A stretch of 64,000 nt of DNA from Parascedosporium putredinis (GCA_949357655.1 CASHTG010000015.1:2418001-2482000); one strand, 5' to 3'; shown: positions 47,201 through 61,459, counted from the first letter of the stretch. Notes: generated by a model from the letters alone, not told the origin. Program-made: numbers and translations.

Positions 47201-50200
47201 TTTCCTTGTTTGTGAGGTGAGTAGAAGGGCCGGATGATGCGCAAAGGAGAAGAATAGATCTGTAGTTGGTGGTGGGCGAGGAGGACGGAGGTGAAGGCGA
47301 TGCTGAGGGGGACGGCAAGAAATTTGGGATGAGTAAACGGCAAGAATTCTCCAAGGTGATTGAGAAGAGGATGGAAATTCTTGGAGTACTGGCGAAGGGG
47401 TCCGAGTATATACTCAATGCTCTAGCTCGAATCGAGGTTGGGTTCAAATTATAGCCCGTGCCAGAGCAGCAACGATCAAATGGGAATTTGGGTTTTTTTC
47501 GCCCTCCTGGTGAGTGAACCTCAATTACAAACGAACAGCCATGGCGAGCAAGATGTGTCGATGAAGAGGGGAGGTGGGGTGGGGGTGGGGTGGGTGATGC
47601 TGGATGGGCCAGCCAGCCAGGCGAGGGACAAGGGGAGACTGAAGGAGGGGGTGGGGGATCAAATTGATGTTCAGTTCCTGAGAACATTGAAGCCACATCA
47701 GATACTCTCCCAGGTCCTGTAACTAATAGCCAGGGGATGCAGGTGGGGCGCGCCCACCAATTGTGCCTCAGTCATTGGGATCAATAGTGGATGGAATGTG
47801 AGTGTGCCCTCAACGTCAATGGACGGATCATCCTTGATATTAGATCAGTTGGCATTGGGACTGATTGATCCGCCATGCACACTCCCACCAGTCCTGGCGT
47901 GCGGTGCTGCATGGACATTCCAGGTCGCTGTTGCCTCTGCCTCTGCCTCTGCCTGACCCGACCCAAATACCTTGCTCTTGGATGCTGCTGGCTTTCGGGG
48001 GAGAAGGGGGCGTGAGCTTGGTTGGGTGCGTGGTTCTGCGGGTGAGGTATTGAGATGCGGTAGGCGTGTGGTGGGCCTGGCGTGGTGGACGTGGTGTGGG
48101 TGTACGCTACCTCAGTACATTGAGCGCAGATGCGCGGGGCATGCGTGCTTGTGCATTGTGGAGCACCGCAGCCATTGCTGTACGGTTCGACATGGTCTGG
48201 GAGGTTTTCTGTTGGCCGTGGATGGAGTTGACGGAAAGGTCAAAATCCAACGCATGCCAAACTTGGACGTGAACACTGGGACATGACTACTGGGACACAC
48301 TGAACGAGGATGCGGATGCGGCGGTATATTGATCGGGGGAGGGAAAGAGGGGTATACGAGCGAGGGCAAACTACATACATACCCACTACCCATTGCCCAC
48401 CGCCCCCTTGCCCCCTCTTTGAATTCCCTCCCCTGTACATAGGTTAGAATACTGGAGATGGACGTATGGTATAGTCGATGGTGTAGGGATATAGTGGATG
48501 TGCGCGAGCGCGTGTAGATCTAGGCCTAGACCAGCAGACGGCGTGCACCGAGTCTGGCACCGGAAGCGGTTACATTGCTGCCTGGCTCTGCCAGTCACCT
48601 CATCCGTCTCAGGGATGTTTGCATCCGATGCGCCAGGAGGCTTGAACGGGAGTGTGTGAAGGCATTAGCCAATCCCCTTGCTTTGGCCTTGTTCCTGATT
48701 GAGCGGCAGAAGAAGAACCAACGAAAAAAAAAAAATGAAAGCCAAAAAGAACCAAGAAGAACCAAAAAGGAGTTCAAAAGAGACAGAGAGACAGAGAGAT
48801 AGAGAGACGGGGGAAGGGAGGCGGAGGGAAAATGAAAGGAATCAGTCCCCCTTGTTCATAATAATAGTAATATCCGCAATCATAATGGTACGAGAAGGTG
48901 GAAAAGTGAGGACTGATGAGCTCTCATTGCTCGTCCCACTTTGACAAGCGAATTCGGCCAGATGGCAATTGAGGCGTCGCGAAGTCGAGATGTGACTGAA
49001 ACGGAAGCCGGACAGCGCTCCGTCCCGGATTTCTCGACATTGGCTGAAGCGTGTGTGCTAAGTGGCGGCTCGGCGGAGATGCACACCGAAAGGGAGTCCC
49101 TGCCATTGATGGGACGAGCTCCAAGCCTCAGGCTCGACTTGAATCACCTGCACCTTCTTAATATAGTCCAGGTGGATGGTTGATTAACGGAGAGAGGGAT
49201 CACGAGAGGATTGTAAGCATAATCGCGTATTGTCCCCCTACCTTTTCACCTTCGAGGCGTGGATAGAGCACGTTCCGGACCACGCCCCCGGGCATCCCCC
49301 GGGCATGCGAGACAGCACCGTCGGACAGCGGTGTCATCGTCAACGTCAACGCCAACACTGCTACTAGCCGTTCCAAAGCTAACAGCGAACGCCTCAACAA
49401 CAGATCCTCGAATCGGACACAAGGTTGGCTGGCCTGGTCCTGCACGGACACTCCTACCACCGGCGATACTGGCAGCCAGCGCTCGTGGCCGTGATCGCTC
49501 AACACTCAGCGCTCACTCACTAATGTTTTTCACCCATCTTCCGTCACTCGTCACTCGTCACTCGTCACTCGCCGGCCGTGTCCCTAGCACGTCCACCGCT
49601 CCCGGCATTGTCGTTGAGAATGCCTGTGCTGTCTTCCCTTTTCCTTCATTTTTCTTCTTCTTTCCTGCTCTTGTTTGTTCGTTTGTTGAAGAGCGGATCC
49701 TCCCACAGGTGGCCTGTGCCCTATGAGCTCCGCCCGCGGGATCTCTCCGGGGGCCGGCGCAAACAGATGGATGGATGGGACCCATGACATGGGGATAGTA
49801 CACCCAGGCTGGGATCGACTCAAGGGCCATCCCACACTCGCGCATCCCTCTCCCGACCGAAAAAGGTACGTGGAAGCAGCTGTCAATGTCACCGGCAGGG
49901 TTAAGCCGTCAGGGCCGTAGCCGCAATACTCGGACCCCTAACCCCCGAGCAAGCTCGAACACGGAGCTCTCGGGCTTTTGGCAGGGGCTCGGGGAGAATA
50001 AAAAAGAAAGGGAAGAAGGCGGGAAAAAGAAAAAAAAAAAGAAAAGAAAGGTGGGATTCAATCAAACAAGAGGTCTGGAGCTCGCTAGTACGCATGTGGC
50101 CTCGAATTGGTGATGCGGACGTCGGCTCCGCCCAGGTGACGGGGTTCTGCCATGTCAAATATCATCGAATATCCATGAGAGACTACATCTTCCCATGGGG

Positions 50201-52735
50201 TGTACTTTTACATTAGCGCCTCCCGACTCTCTTCTATTTCCCCGAAGAGCCAGGAGGAAGGTGGGAAAAGAAGCGGGAGAAAAAAGCAGCTTGGCACCCA
50301 CAACGAGTCCTGCCCGTCCTGCTCGTGTGCCAAACACGTCCCCGAGGAACACAGACCCCCGGGGAGGAGTAACCTCATTCCGCCATCTGCCATCCGCCTT
50401 CCATCCGCCCTCAATCTCTCACTCCCTCTTCTAATCCCTGCGCCCCCTCGTCGTCTTCGTTGTAACTCACACGCCCTCCGGAGCCTCCTGTCCGAGAAAG
50501 GTAAAAGGTGAGAGAAAAAGAAAAGAAAGAAAGGAGTATCCTATATGCTAGTCAGGAGGGTATAACAAGAGCTGGTATACCAAAAGTTACCGGGGGACCA
50601 GGGAGGGCAAGAAGAAGAAGGGGGAAAGGAAACCGAGAGGCCAAAAAAAAGGAACAAAGGAATAACAGCCTCTCCTTCCTAAAATGAAGGGAAGCAAAGT
50701 AGAATGTCCTGATGACGGCTTCCGCTAGGTGAGCTGCCAGACCCCGGCTCAGGCGGTACCCAGCCTGAATCTGCAGGGTATGTGCTGTGCATACCCTAAT
50801 TCCACGGCAATCGGCACCTTGCATCCGGCATCCCCCAACTGCACCCTTTTTGGATGGAGGGTGTTGGACAAAGGTCCAAAATCTATTACCTTGCATCTTC
50901 AGGTGCTTCGTACATCATGTACACGGAAGTACTCCGGGTTAGGATCAGCAGCTTCCGCCGAACTTGTGTGCGTTACACAGCCGTGTGTACTCCAGGGGGT
51001 GATTTAGTCTCGAATACGGCTATGGATGGCCTGGCCCATTCTCGCTGAGCACGCAACAGGATTGGTAGGGACTGGAGTTGAGGGATGCGGCCGAGTGAGT
51101 GTTTTCCCAGGGACAGGGCGAAGGTTGGGGGTGTTCCCTTGATCGAGGCAGCTCCAAGAGGCCCCAATTTTACCTCCTTCTCCCTCTCTTTCCCCTTGCT
51201 TTTCTCCGAGGGTGAGGCGCGAGAAAACGGGGGCGTGTCATTCCTTCAAGTCCTGATCTCGACTCTCGCGCTCGTGGGTGTCGTGTGGTCCGTCGGATAG
51301 CTGAAAAGAGCCACGCCTCCACGCCGTCGTCGACTCCTCAACATCCAAAGCCCGGCGGCGGCCAACACAACAATCAAAGGTCGCGCCGCAAGAGATAGAT
51401 GAATCCCGATCCGTCGAGAGGACCAGAGCCAACCAGCATCCCCCTTCCCCCGCTACCGTTACCATTCCATCTGCGTGATGATGTAGTCTTCTCTCGCGTG
51501 TTTTTTCTTTGTTCAGAAGCGAGCCTCCCACGTTGGCGGGATTGCAACGGTATGCCCGGGTCCTGTCAGGGAAAGCGCATCCTTCGCCCTTTCGTTGGCA
51601 GGGAGGAGGCATGGGTGTGCCCTCAGCTGACCCGTTCCCTCTTGACCGATGCGGACGGGCGCTCGACTATTATTCCGCCGCCAATCCGCCCTATCCATCG
51701 GAAGTGTCTTGGCCGGCTCCGAATCTTTTGTCCTTGTGCAAGGGCAGCTGGCTACTCACGTCACATCCCAACCTTGTGTGTTGGTCCTTCTTATCCTTGC
51801 ATGCTGCTGTGAAATTGCTTGAAGGATTCGGGGTCATCTCGCCCCCTAGACGCCAACTAATGCGTGCTTAACTATGCATAGTACGTGGCTTCTTCTCCTG
51901 GTCTCCTCTTCGAGTCCCGAGGTAGGCAAATTTGATGATCCAGCGATGGCATCCTCAAACTGGAAACAGACGCAAAACGATATCACCAAGTCACGGGCGT
52001 ACGTTGATCAGATATCCCAAGATATAGGCTAGTCAATTCAGGTATTTCAAAAGCTCCGCTCCCGTCATTTTCCATAAGCATCGTGTGACCCTTTCAACGG
52101 TAAAGGCATCTTGGCGCAATTAGAGAAGATACCGCCAAACGATGCAGTTACCAAGGGGCGCAAGAAAAGCATGCGCAAGCGTCTTCCCTTCTCCCAACCT
52201 AGAAAAATAAAACACACCGTTCCCTACCCGCTCCCGCGAAGACGTAGTCATATCGAAGAAAGTGAGAGAGGGGGAAAAAGAACCAAGAAGAAGCCTAGAC
52301 CAAGGATCCAAGAGAGTAAGAGGCGGAAAAGGGAAATGAGGGAAATAGGAAAAGAGAAAGAAAGAAAAAAAAAGGCCAAGAGTCAAAAATGAGGTTGGGA
52401 AATAATAAAAAAGAAGCGGAACAACAAACTCGAGGGACCATTCCCCGAGAAAAGAACATTGATAGTTCAAGAACAAAAAAGGCCATGTCAAGGCTCCAAG
52501 AGTGTTTGCACGCGGAGCCGAGCAAAGCCTTGGTATCATGGTCTTTCCAATTCTTCCGTTCGCCAAAACGCCACCCCCTATTTCCAGACAAAGACTGCCA
52601 TCCTTTCCCAAAGTTCCGTGAATGCAAGTGGCCTTTGTAGTTGTACAAGACACCCCGTGCTCTTTTTGACCATGCAGCTGACAACCCGGACGCCGATTCG
52701 TCCCTAGCCTAACAATCATCTCCTTCCTTTCGGCC
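47201..52735. other. Gene-poor region, no supportable gene
   Basis: About 5.5 kb. The first part is the promoter of tubulin cofactor A. The rest holds CCTCTG, GGTGGG and purine-rich low-complexity runs and an A run near 48724. No protein family, exon chain or tRNA is recognised on either strand. Rad21's 3' UTR must lie at the right end. A minus-strand frame continues past Rad21 to 52120 but has no family resemblance there. Confidence 0.55.
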
Positions 52736-54707
52736 TCAAGACTCAACGGAGACGACAGCCGGCTGAGCGTCTGGGCCTGGCATCGAGGGGATTGTTCTTC
52801 CGCGTCCGCGGCAATCTCGCCGCCAGCCTCCCTCTCTGCCCACTCGCCCCAGAGGCCGCGCTTGCCGCGAACGCGAATAGGTGCGCCGAGGCTGCTGCCT
52901 TGTTCTACCTTGATGGCATCCTTGGTAGCAAGGACGAGGCACTCGAAGAACATCTTGGTAGCGTCGGCCTTTGTTGTCTGTCCCTCAGGCAAGAGGTCCT
53001 GGAAGACCACGGCTGTCTTCTTGCGCTTCTCGGCATCGTGTTCCGCATTGGCGCCAAAGAGGTCCCTGAGGATGTGTACGGCGTGCTTCGTGCCGACCGA
53101 CACCATACCACTGTCCGCGGGATGAACGATAGGCATAGTTGTCTCGTCAAACGCGGGCATCGGGCTGCCTTCACGTTCGTGGCCTTCGTCCATGTCGTCA
53201 TCGGCAGGGATTTCTAGGATGGTGCCGTCGGGACCAACAGTCTGGTTGCCGGCGTCCGCGTCGTTGAGGACGAGATGGTCATCATCATCATCAACATCAA
53301 GTCGAGGCGACTTCCACAGGCCCTGGTCACTATCCATGTCCGCGATGCCACTGTCCCTCTTGCGCTTGAGCTCGCTAGACTGTTTGTTGCCTGTAATTGA
53401 GAGCATGGCCCGAAGTTCGGGGCCCATGACGATCCGCGGCCACCAAGAATAACGTTGGCGACGAAGCCGCCATTCTTGTGCATCTCCATGAGGGCAATGA
53501 CGTAGGGGTCCTTTGGTAGGAAGGACTGCGGTTTAAGGATGTTGCCTCGGTTAGCGTGCTGCTCCTTGATATAGGCGCTTGAGAGCATGGTTTGCTCGTC
53601 GGGAAGAATGATCTTTGCTTCTTCGCCCTTTGAGCAGGTCGTCGAACAATTGTCGTTTCGTCCTCTGCCGATGGCTCGTAAAGATCGGTTTGATTGTGAC
53701 GTGTAACCTCTTCTTCCACCTCTCGCGCGAGATCCTCGTCGATGTCGGACAGCGGCGACTCAGAAATCCTGGTGCGGCTAAAATGGAGGCCCCCGGGCAT
53801 GGCAGACTGGTCATCCATGTTGAAGTGAAGTCCGTCATCACCCATTTGGATGTCGCCTTCATCATCGGCGATCCGAACTCCGTTGTCGAAATCAAGGTTG
53901 ATGGATGGTTCGCGGTCGCCGCCATCCTTTCCAAGACGCGTACCGAGATCTACCTCGCTGAAAATGTCATCGTCATCCATGGCCGGTGCGGCATCTCGAC
54001 CCATTTCGATTGATCGATCCACATTTCGGGGCCGCTCGTCATCTTCACCAAGATCGAGTTCGAGTTCGATGTCATCGTCCAAGGGAGCGAGAGCGAGATC
54101 ATCGTCCTTGTCCAGCCCCGAGTGCAAAAACTGGCTGTTGTTGAAGTCCTCCTGGAGGTTGATCTCTCGATTGCTAACGCGGCCTTTTCGCCCCATCGGG
54201 GTTGCTGTGACATCGTCCATCTGGGCCAAGAGCCAAGCGGCATCTGGTGGGGGAGGATATCGAGGTTGTCGTAGGGCGTGATTCGATCAGGGAGGAGAAG
54301 GGCCTCTCGATTCGAGGCATTCAAAGTAGGAGCCATGTCGTTGTTTCCACTAGAACGGAAAGCCTAAATACCGCTTCGGTTAGTCTCTCACTCCCTCACA
54401 CCACACACCAAAAATGCGCTACTCTGTCTTCTCCATAACGTACCATCTTGATCTTCATAAGAGCCTCATTACAGTCATCGAGCAGGTAGCGGGTCTTGCG
54501 ACTGTAAATTCGGACAACACCGAGGAGGAGCTGACCGCTTAACCTGAGAGCCATTGGGGCTTGGCTTGGCATCAATATCGCCTCGATACTCTCGCCTAGG
54601 TCGGATTGGAGAATGTGCGTTTTGGAGAGCTTGCGCTCTAGATTGGCAGAAAGCCATACTCGGGCGAGGGGACCGCTCTTTTGGAGCAGAGTCTCTGAGT
54701 AAAACAT
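52736..54707 (-). CDS. rad21: Cohesin kleisin subunit Rad21/Scc1
   Basis: Closes the cohesin ring around sister chromatids and is cut by separase at anaphase. The ATG at 54707 gives the hallmark MFYSETLLQKSGPLARVW, followed by LSANLERKLSKTHILQS and APMALRLSGQLLLGVVRIYS of the Rad21/Rec8 N-terminal domain, which binds SMC3. Exon 1 is 54707-54444, the intron is 80 bases, and exon 2 begins at 54363. The middle is acidic and disordered. NRGNILKPQSFLPKDPYVIA, APELRAML and KRKRDSGIADMDSD follow. The C-terminal winged helix, which binds SMC1, includes KADATKMFFECLVLATKDAI and GAPIRVRGKRGLWGEW. About 631 residues, matching fission yeast Rad21. Frame breaks lie near 54257 (a C run), 53615, 53420 and 52790; the last leads to a short tail ending VVSVES at 52736. 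Arg-containing acidic segments in the middle may hold separase sites. Confidence 0.93.
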
Positions 54708-56764
54708 GGCGGCGATAGGATGGTGAAAGCAGAAAAACGCGTCAAGAGAGAATAGACAAGGGAAAGCAAGAGGCACTAAGCCACTGCTGATGTTTCCCGG
54801 TTGATATAATTGATGCGCCCGCGATCGAAAGCGTTGGTTGAGGGACTATGAGGGATGTTGGCGTGATGCGTGTGTGCGGGTGGGTGGGTAGTCGTGAGGT
54901 GTAAACAACGCCAGATTTCAGGTGGCGCGCGAGACGGGGTGGGTCCGGATCGCGTTGAGCTGGGCAAAATGTGAAGCGGAAGCGGCGGGTGCACGACAAA
55001 GTCGTCGATTGAACATGAAAATAAAAGTGAGCAAAGGCGTGGGGAGTATTTGCGCCGAGAGGTTGCTCGAATTCTAGCGATGGCGATTCCTGGCGACGCG
55101 ATGTTGTTTGCGGCGACGAGGAAAAATGACGGACAAATTTGGGGAAGAGTGGAGGGACTTTGGGGAGGGGGCTTGTGTTTTGCTATTCCCTTTCCTCGAT
55201 TTCAGGTCCACCACTAATTTGCCGGCTTTTTACTCGGTGGCTGGGAGCCGCCACAAGAGAGCTCGGGCCACCGAGCAACCACAGGATGATGCCGAAATAC
55301 ACTTGGATATTACGCTTACGTATACACTCCTGATTCTCGCTTCGTCATCGAAGCGGTGACTAATGGCTTGAAGGGCCAATCAAATGCATCCCAACACGTG
55401 ACCTTTCGTTGGCGCAGAAGCCGACGAGCGAATGTGAAGGCGCTTGGGAAGCAGGTCGAGACTATCATTTGGGAGAGCTGCCTCTGAACAAGACGCCAAT
55501 TGGCTATCTTGGAGCTAGTGAACAGCCCGTTCCTCGTTAGATCAAAGCTCCATTGATGTCTCTTCTGGAAGCAGGGCTGGAGGCCGGGTTTCGCAATGAT
55601 TAACTCTGGCTTGTCTCGAAGAGATTTGGGGCATTGTGCGTCGCGTCCTCTCGAACGTTTCAAAGGTCACTAGGGGTCTTTATCTCCTGTTTTTGTGCAC
55701 CTTCAAATAATAGTGGTATCAAGTGTGAGCTTTGAAGGCGGCCCTCGAGCCTCGCCTTGGACATCCGTTGAATGGACAAGATGCGGATCCATGGCATCTA
55801 TTGGATGTACACGGGATACGAAGGTAGCTTCTTGCGATGCCCTAAACACTATACCCCACGCAGGGCAAGGAGGAGAGGACAGAACATTGGATTTATATCT
55901 TAGATGGCCGTGGCGAGGGGACGAGCAGATCAACAAAGCACTACACAAGCCCTGAATTGTTCTCGTTCAACTGTGCTTGGTGTCACGTCAAGAGCCATAC
56001 GAATTGTTATGAAGAAGGAGTGGAGACCAAGTTGTTCCATCAATCAATATGCTGTCGTGGGTACTTCGTACTTCAAATGTGGTAATAGGTTCAATGTTCT
56101 AAAGTGACCAGCAATTGATTGAGTTAATGAGGGCTCACCATCCACTCCCAAGCCGGGAAGGGGCGCCAACCTCCACTAAGACTAAGCCGGATTCAGTAAG
56201 TGTATCAGGAGAGCTTCCAAAAAAGGGCCTCTCACTTGGGGACTCGGACCCGGCACTGTGTAATCGTGTTCACTTCAAATCGGTTTCTGGGAAATTATTT
56301 CCTTGACAGGATTATCACACCTCTCGAAATCCAACTTCTCCGGGAAACAATATGCATTGGGGGAAAACTCTATAGCCGGGTTTATATATTGAAAAGCCCA
56401 GCTGTCAAATACGCACTGAGCCTCTTCGTCCCTGTTCCGATATCAATTACATTTCCTTCTTTGGATATCCAGAGGTTCGACCAAGTCTCATGATCTGAAC
56501 CCCTGAGCAATTCAACATCTCCCGAAGCGCAAAGATTCCAGGGCGAACATCAAAATCGACGACGCGGTCGGTCCGAATCATCCCTAGCACCGCAGCTTTG
56601 GCCCAACCGAAATAGCGTCGAGTCTCTTTATTCGAGGTCGAGAAAGCCAACGGCAGAGTCTGGCTCTCATGCGTGCAGAAGTCGGTTGGTGATCCCAGTC
56701 CGCCCGTCACGACAGACCACGACGCGATACCAAACGACCGCGCAGCTCCCCTTTTCCCTCAACG
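54708..56764. promoter_or_regulatory. Divergent intergenic region between rad21 and pmr1
   Basis: About 2 kb holding both promoters. I see no coding region. The part next to pmr1 may include an unspliced leader or an upstream exon, because the pmr1 N-terminus is poorly conserved. Confidence 0.5.
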
Positions 56765-59700
56765 ATGCAGCTCCCATGGCGGGGGCAGGATGGTGAGGGC
56801 CTTTTGCCTGTTGTGGAGAATCCATCCTTTTCGGGAACTGGTTTAGAGTCCTCGAGCGATGAACAGCGGAAGCACATCCGGCCACCTTCGAGGCTGGCGC
56901 GAACGACACCATCCCAGTCGCGAGTGAGTCCAGGCACAACTATCGTTTCACTACCGATTTCCCGTGGCTTTAGTTTACCATGGCCGTATAGCTTTATTCG
57001 CTAATCATGTCATCTTTAGGGTGTTGCCGAACAATTCTCTTTTACTAGCCCCGAAGAAGTCGCGTCTCGGCTAGGTACATCCTTAACACATGGCCTTTCG
57101 GAAGTCGAAGCGCTCAAACGGCTTAGCGACTACGGCCCGAACGAAATCTCCCACGATGACCCGGAGCCCATCTGGTTAAGATTCCTAGGCCAGTTCAAGG
57201 AGCCCCTTATCTTGCTTTTGCTCGCTTCGGCAGGCGCCTCCATACTAGTCGGAAACATGGATGATGCGCTGAGCATCACCGTTGCCGTAACTATTGTCGT
57301 CGCTGTCGGGTTCATCCAGGAATACCGCTCCGAGAAGTCGATCGAGGCGCTGAACCATCTCGTACCGAACCATGCCCACCTCGTGCGAGCGACACCGAAC
57401 CCGACCCTGGCCACACGTCCCAGCGCGTGGCCACCCGCCGTCGGAGATGCGCTACAGGGAATCAATTCTCCCGGCGCAACGACCCCGGGGAGGAAACGCT
57501 GGAGGCTGCTTCTTCCAAAGTCATGGCTTCCCAGCTTGTGCCAGGCGACCTGGTCCTGTTCACGACCGGCGACCGTATACCAGCCGATATCCGCGTGACG
57601 AAAGCAGTCGAACTCACCATCGATGTATCGAACCTTACAGGCGAAAATGAACCTGTTCGGGTCATTTCAGAGGCGAAGAAAAACACCCCCAGGCCCCTGT
57701 CACACTAAACGGCCGCCTATCGCCTCACTCTGGCGCCCGGACGCCCGTGGAAGAAAGCATCCACAACATTGCCTACATGGGGACCCTGATTAAGTCGGGA
57801 CATGGCCAAGGCATCGTGTTCGCTACGGGGGAACACCCATTTCGGCACCATCGCTACGAGTGTTTCTGGAACGGAAAGCCCCAGATCGCCCCTGCAACAC
57901 TCCATGGATGAGCTCGGGTCGCAGCTCAGCAAGCTCTCATTTGTCATCATTGGACTTATTTCCTTCGTTGGGTGGCTACAAGGCAAGAACTTACTCGATA
58001 TCTTCACGATCTCCGTCTCTCTCGCTGTCGCCGCGATTCCCGAAGGCCTCCCCATCATCGTCACCGTCACCCTTGCCCTCGGCGTGCACCGCATGGCTCG
58101 TCACAATGCCATTGTGCGAAGAATGCCCAAGGTTGAGACCCTAGGCTCGGTCAACGTTGTTTGTACCGATAAGACAGGTAAATGCACCTCCCCCATGGTG
58201 TTTGGAAGCGCGTGCGCCGTAACCCTGAATGGAGATGAAAATCGAGCTGGTTGCTAACAGGCATTGAATAGGCACTCTAACGACAAACCACATGACTACC
58301 TCCAAAATGTGGTATTTCGGATCCGACAACGCCGTCAACGTAGACTCTGATGATGAGGCGACTGACACGAGGCCTGATGCCGCCACCCTCCGTATTATCC
58401 GCATCGGAAACATTGCTAACAATGGCCGGTTGGCGCGCCAGTACGCCGAAGAAGGGAAGCCTCGACTAGGGCTCGGGCTGTTCTATCTTCGACCCAGAGT
58501 CGCTATGGCCAAGCCTGGACTCGGTGGGTCGGACAGCCGACCGATGTCGCAATGCTTGACCTTCTCGATAGGTTCAAGGAACACGATGCGAGAGACACCG
58601 TCGGCCCCCGCATCAGCGACACTCCGTTCAGTTCGAGCCGCAAGTGGATGGGGGTTACTGTTGCCTCGGAGAGGTCGGATCGAGAGTTTGCGTACATGAA
58701 GGGGGCCATCGACAAGATTCTTGCTGCCTGCGACACGTACGTCACAGGCGATGGCCGCGAGATTGTCTTGGACGCTGGTAGAAAGCAGGAAGCGCTTGAA
58801 GCTGCAGACGCGATGGCCTCGCAAGGTCTGCGCGTCTTGGCTTTCGCTAGTGGCCTCGTCTCGAAACCGTCAAAGGGGCGGTCCAGCTTATCTCCCAACA
58901 CGCGTAGCACTTCCCCCATAGCGACGGCGAGGGCTCGCCACACAGCACCGAGGACATCTACAAAGGCTTGACTTTTGCCGGCATCGTTGGCATGCGCGAT
59001 CCTCCTCGTCCTGGTGTCAGCCGTTCCATCAGGAAGTTGATGCGTGGCGGAGTCAAGGTCATCATGATCACGGGAGACGCAGAGGCCACGGCGGTGGCCA
59101 TCGGCCGGCAACTCGGGATGAACATTGCGGTAGCTAGCGAAGGACGGGCGCCAGGGCAGTCCACAGTTCGGCCCGTGCTTACGGGTGAGGAGGTCGACTC
59201 CATGTCGGAGGAGGCTCTCGCGCTCGCCATGAGTCACACGACTATCTTTGCCCGCACGAACCCTGACCACAAACTGAAAATCATTCGCGCTTTGCAGTCC
59301 AGGGGCGACATCGTGGCCATGACTGGCGACGGGGTGAATGACGCGCCGGCTCTGAAAAAGGCAGACATTGGTATTTCGATGGGTCTTCACGGCACCGACG
59401 TTGCCAAGGAGGCGGCTGACATGATCTTGACGGACGACGATTTCTCCACGATCCTACACGCTATCGAGGAGGGCAAGGGCATCTTCAACAACATCCAAAA
59501 CTTCCTCACCTTCCAACTCAGCACCAGTGCAGCAAGTTTGTCGCTGGTACTCGTTTGCACTTGCCTTGGGTTCAAGACGCCGCTAAATGCGATGCAAATT
59601 CTCTGGATCAGTAAGTTTCTCCCTCTCACGGACAAGGTCTCAAGGGGCAGCACGCTAACTAGGCCCTACTTCAGATATCATTATGGACGGCCCGCCCGCC

Positions 59701-60213
59701 CAGTCGCTTGGTGTCGAGGCTGTTGATAAGGACGTGATGAACAAGCCGCCACGCAGACGCGGCGACCCTGTCTTGACCCAGGCGCTCATCAGGCGGGTTC
59801 TGACCTCGGCCGCTATCATCATGCTGGGCACGATGCTGGTGTATAGCCGAATGCTCGCGGACGGTGAGGTCACGCGCCGAGACACCACCATGACCTTTAC
59901 CTGCTTCGTCCTCTTCGACATGTTCAACGCGCTCGCCTGCCGATCCGAATCGAAATCCATCCTGCAGGGTGAGATTGGGTTGTTTTCCAACACGCTCTTC
60001 AACTGGGCCGTCTCCCTCAGCATCGCCGGTCAACTCTTAGTGATCTACCTCCCTTGGCTTCAGGAGGTATTCCAGACCGAACCTCTCGGATTCTATGATC
60101 TAGTGGGCCTCGTAATGCTGTGCAGCACCGTCTTTTGGGCCGACGAGGCGAGGAAGTGGTTGATGTACGGAAAGAAGAAGCGCCTCGGAAGCGGGTACAG
60201 CCAAGCTGTATAA
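56765..60213 (+). CDS. pmr1: Golgi Ca2+/Mn2+ P-type ATPase Pmr1 (SPCA)
   Basis: Pumps Ca2+ and Mn2+ into the Golgi lumen for glycosylation and ion tolerance. Exons: 56765-56923, 57020-58177, 58272-59610 and 59676-60213, about 1,065 residues. The cation-ATPase N-domain is SPEEVASRLGTSLTHGLSE. TM1-2 include EPLILLLLASAGASILVG. The actuator contains VPGDLVLFTTGDRIPAD and LTGENEP. The ion-site helix has VAAIPEGLPIIVTVTLALGV. The phosphorylation motif CTDKTGTLTTN is rebuilt across the 94-base intron at 58178. ATP-binding and hinge motifs MRDPPRPGV, MITGDAEATA and MTGDGVNDAPALKKADIGIS are intact, and the C-terminal helices follow. Five frame breaks lie near 57400, 57700, 57830 (two bases), 58480 and 58900. 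The first exon is weakly conserved and its start is the least certain part. SPCA rather than SERCA or PMCA fits the length and the YMGTLIKSGHGQGIVFATG segment. Confidence 0.94.
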
Positions 60214-61459
60214 CCATCTCATTCTTCTTACGCATGTGTTTTTGCGTGCGGTTTTTTTATTTTCTCTTTTTCTCTTTTTTAATCTTGAAGCAGCAAAAGA
60301 AAAGTGGCATGTGTTGAAGGAGCCTGGGCTTTGGGAGGCAAGGAGTTTGTTTTTTGCATCCCTTTCTGTTTCCCACCCATCGAAAGAAACTAGTCAAGGG
60401 GTAAGAGAAGAAGAAAAGCAAAGGACGAAGAGAAGAAGAGGACGGGGAAGGGGGCTGAGGGGTAGAATGGAGGGGGTGATGAAGAATAGGTCAGCGCATT
60501 GCATGGCCGTTTCTAGTTCATCTTGATCCTCGCCGCTCGCTACCTCTTCCGGTGTATCCTCCTACGGGATGCCATTGTACGGCATGGTCGGCCTCTCCAG
60601 GTGGTAAGAGACGGTGGAGATGTAGGTTGGGTTTCCTTTTGGCATTGCACATAGAATAGAATCATGGGCCGGCCACGAGCTCCTGTATCCAGAGCTAGAG
60701 CGTAGAGACGCTTTGGGACGAAGAGAGGGCTCGTATGTACAACATAATGACGATAATATATATCTGGACATTTAGATTTCGGCCTCATTATCGTGCTCTG
60801 CCCACCCAAGCTTCTAATTCATTTACTTTGATGCTTTAGCTTGCCAGGTGGATTGTAGACGGAATAGTTAGATCCGATGACGTTCGCAGGTTCAAGCGAG
60901 CTAATTGATGTCGATGGAGCGAGCGCCACAGTGTGCAGGGCTGTGCTTGCGCAACTCGCGGCAGCTGCAATTTGATCCAGAGCCAAGAGGGCTCAAGCTC
61001 AAGTCCACATACAATCCACAAGTCCTCAACCCCACTATCGTTTAGCACTTGAGCCCTCCAAGCAGCCAGCCACGTCCAGTAACCGCCCCTTCTGTAGATC
61101 GAGTAGTTTGGTGCTAATCAAGCCCAACCAAGTCAATTGAGACAGTTCACCATCTACTACGGCAGTGCGACATCGATATTGGTGGATCCCCAATTGATTG
61201 ATTGAGGGCTGCCCGCGATTGACCGGATTATCTGGCCCTACACTTCAACCCCACCAAACCTCGCTCCCGACAACGAGCAAGGTTGGCCACTTGGAGCTCC
61301 GCGGTAATTCCACCATACACCCCTGCGGCCCATTCTTCTACTCTGCAGACGTCAAAGAGCTGTCCAGCTCCCCCAGCCCCTTCCCGGAGCTAAACGTTTC
61401 GTGCTCACCTACCCTGCCCGACGGGACCGCGATGCGTCCGTGGGCACCAGGCGCCCGAA
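60214..61459. other. Intergenic region between pmr1 and COG4
   Basis: The pmr1 3' UTR lies at the left end. The COG4 promoter must be at the right end. No coding signal. Confidence 0.6.

Noticed and set aside
52120..52735. Extension of the Rad21 frame by about 200 codons
   Set aside because: The extension has Phe/Ser-rich antisense-like composition and no kleisin similarity. A one-base shift near 52790 gives a normal short C-terminus ending at 52736.
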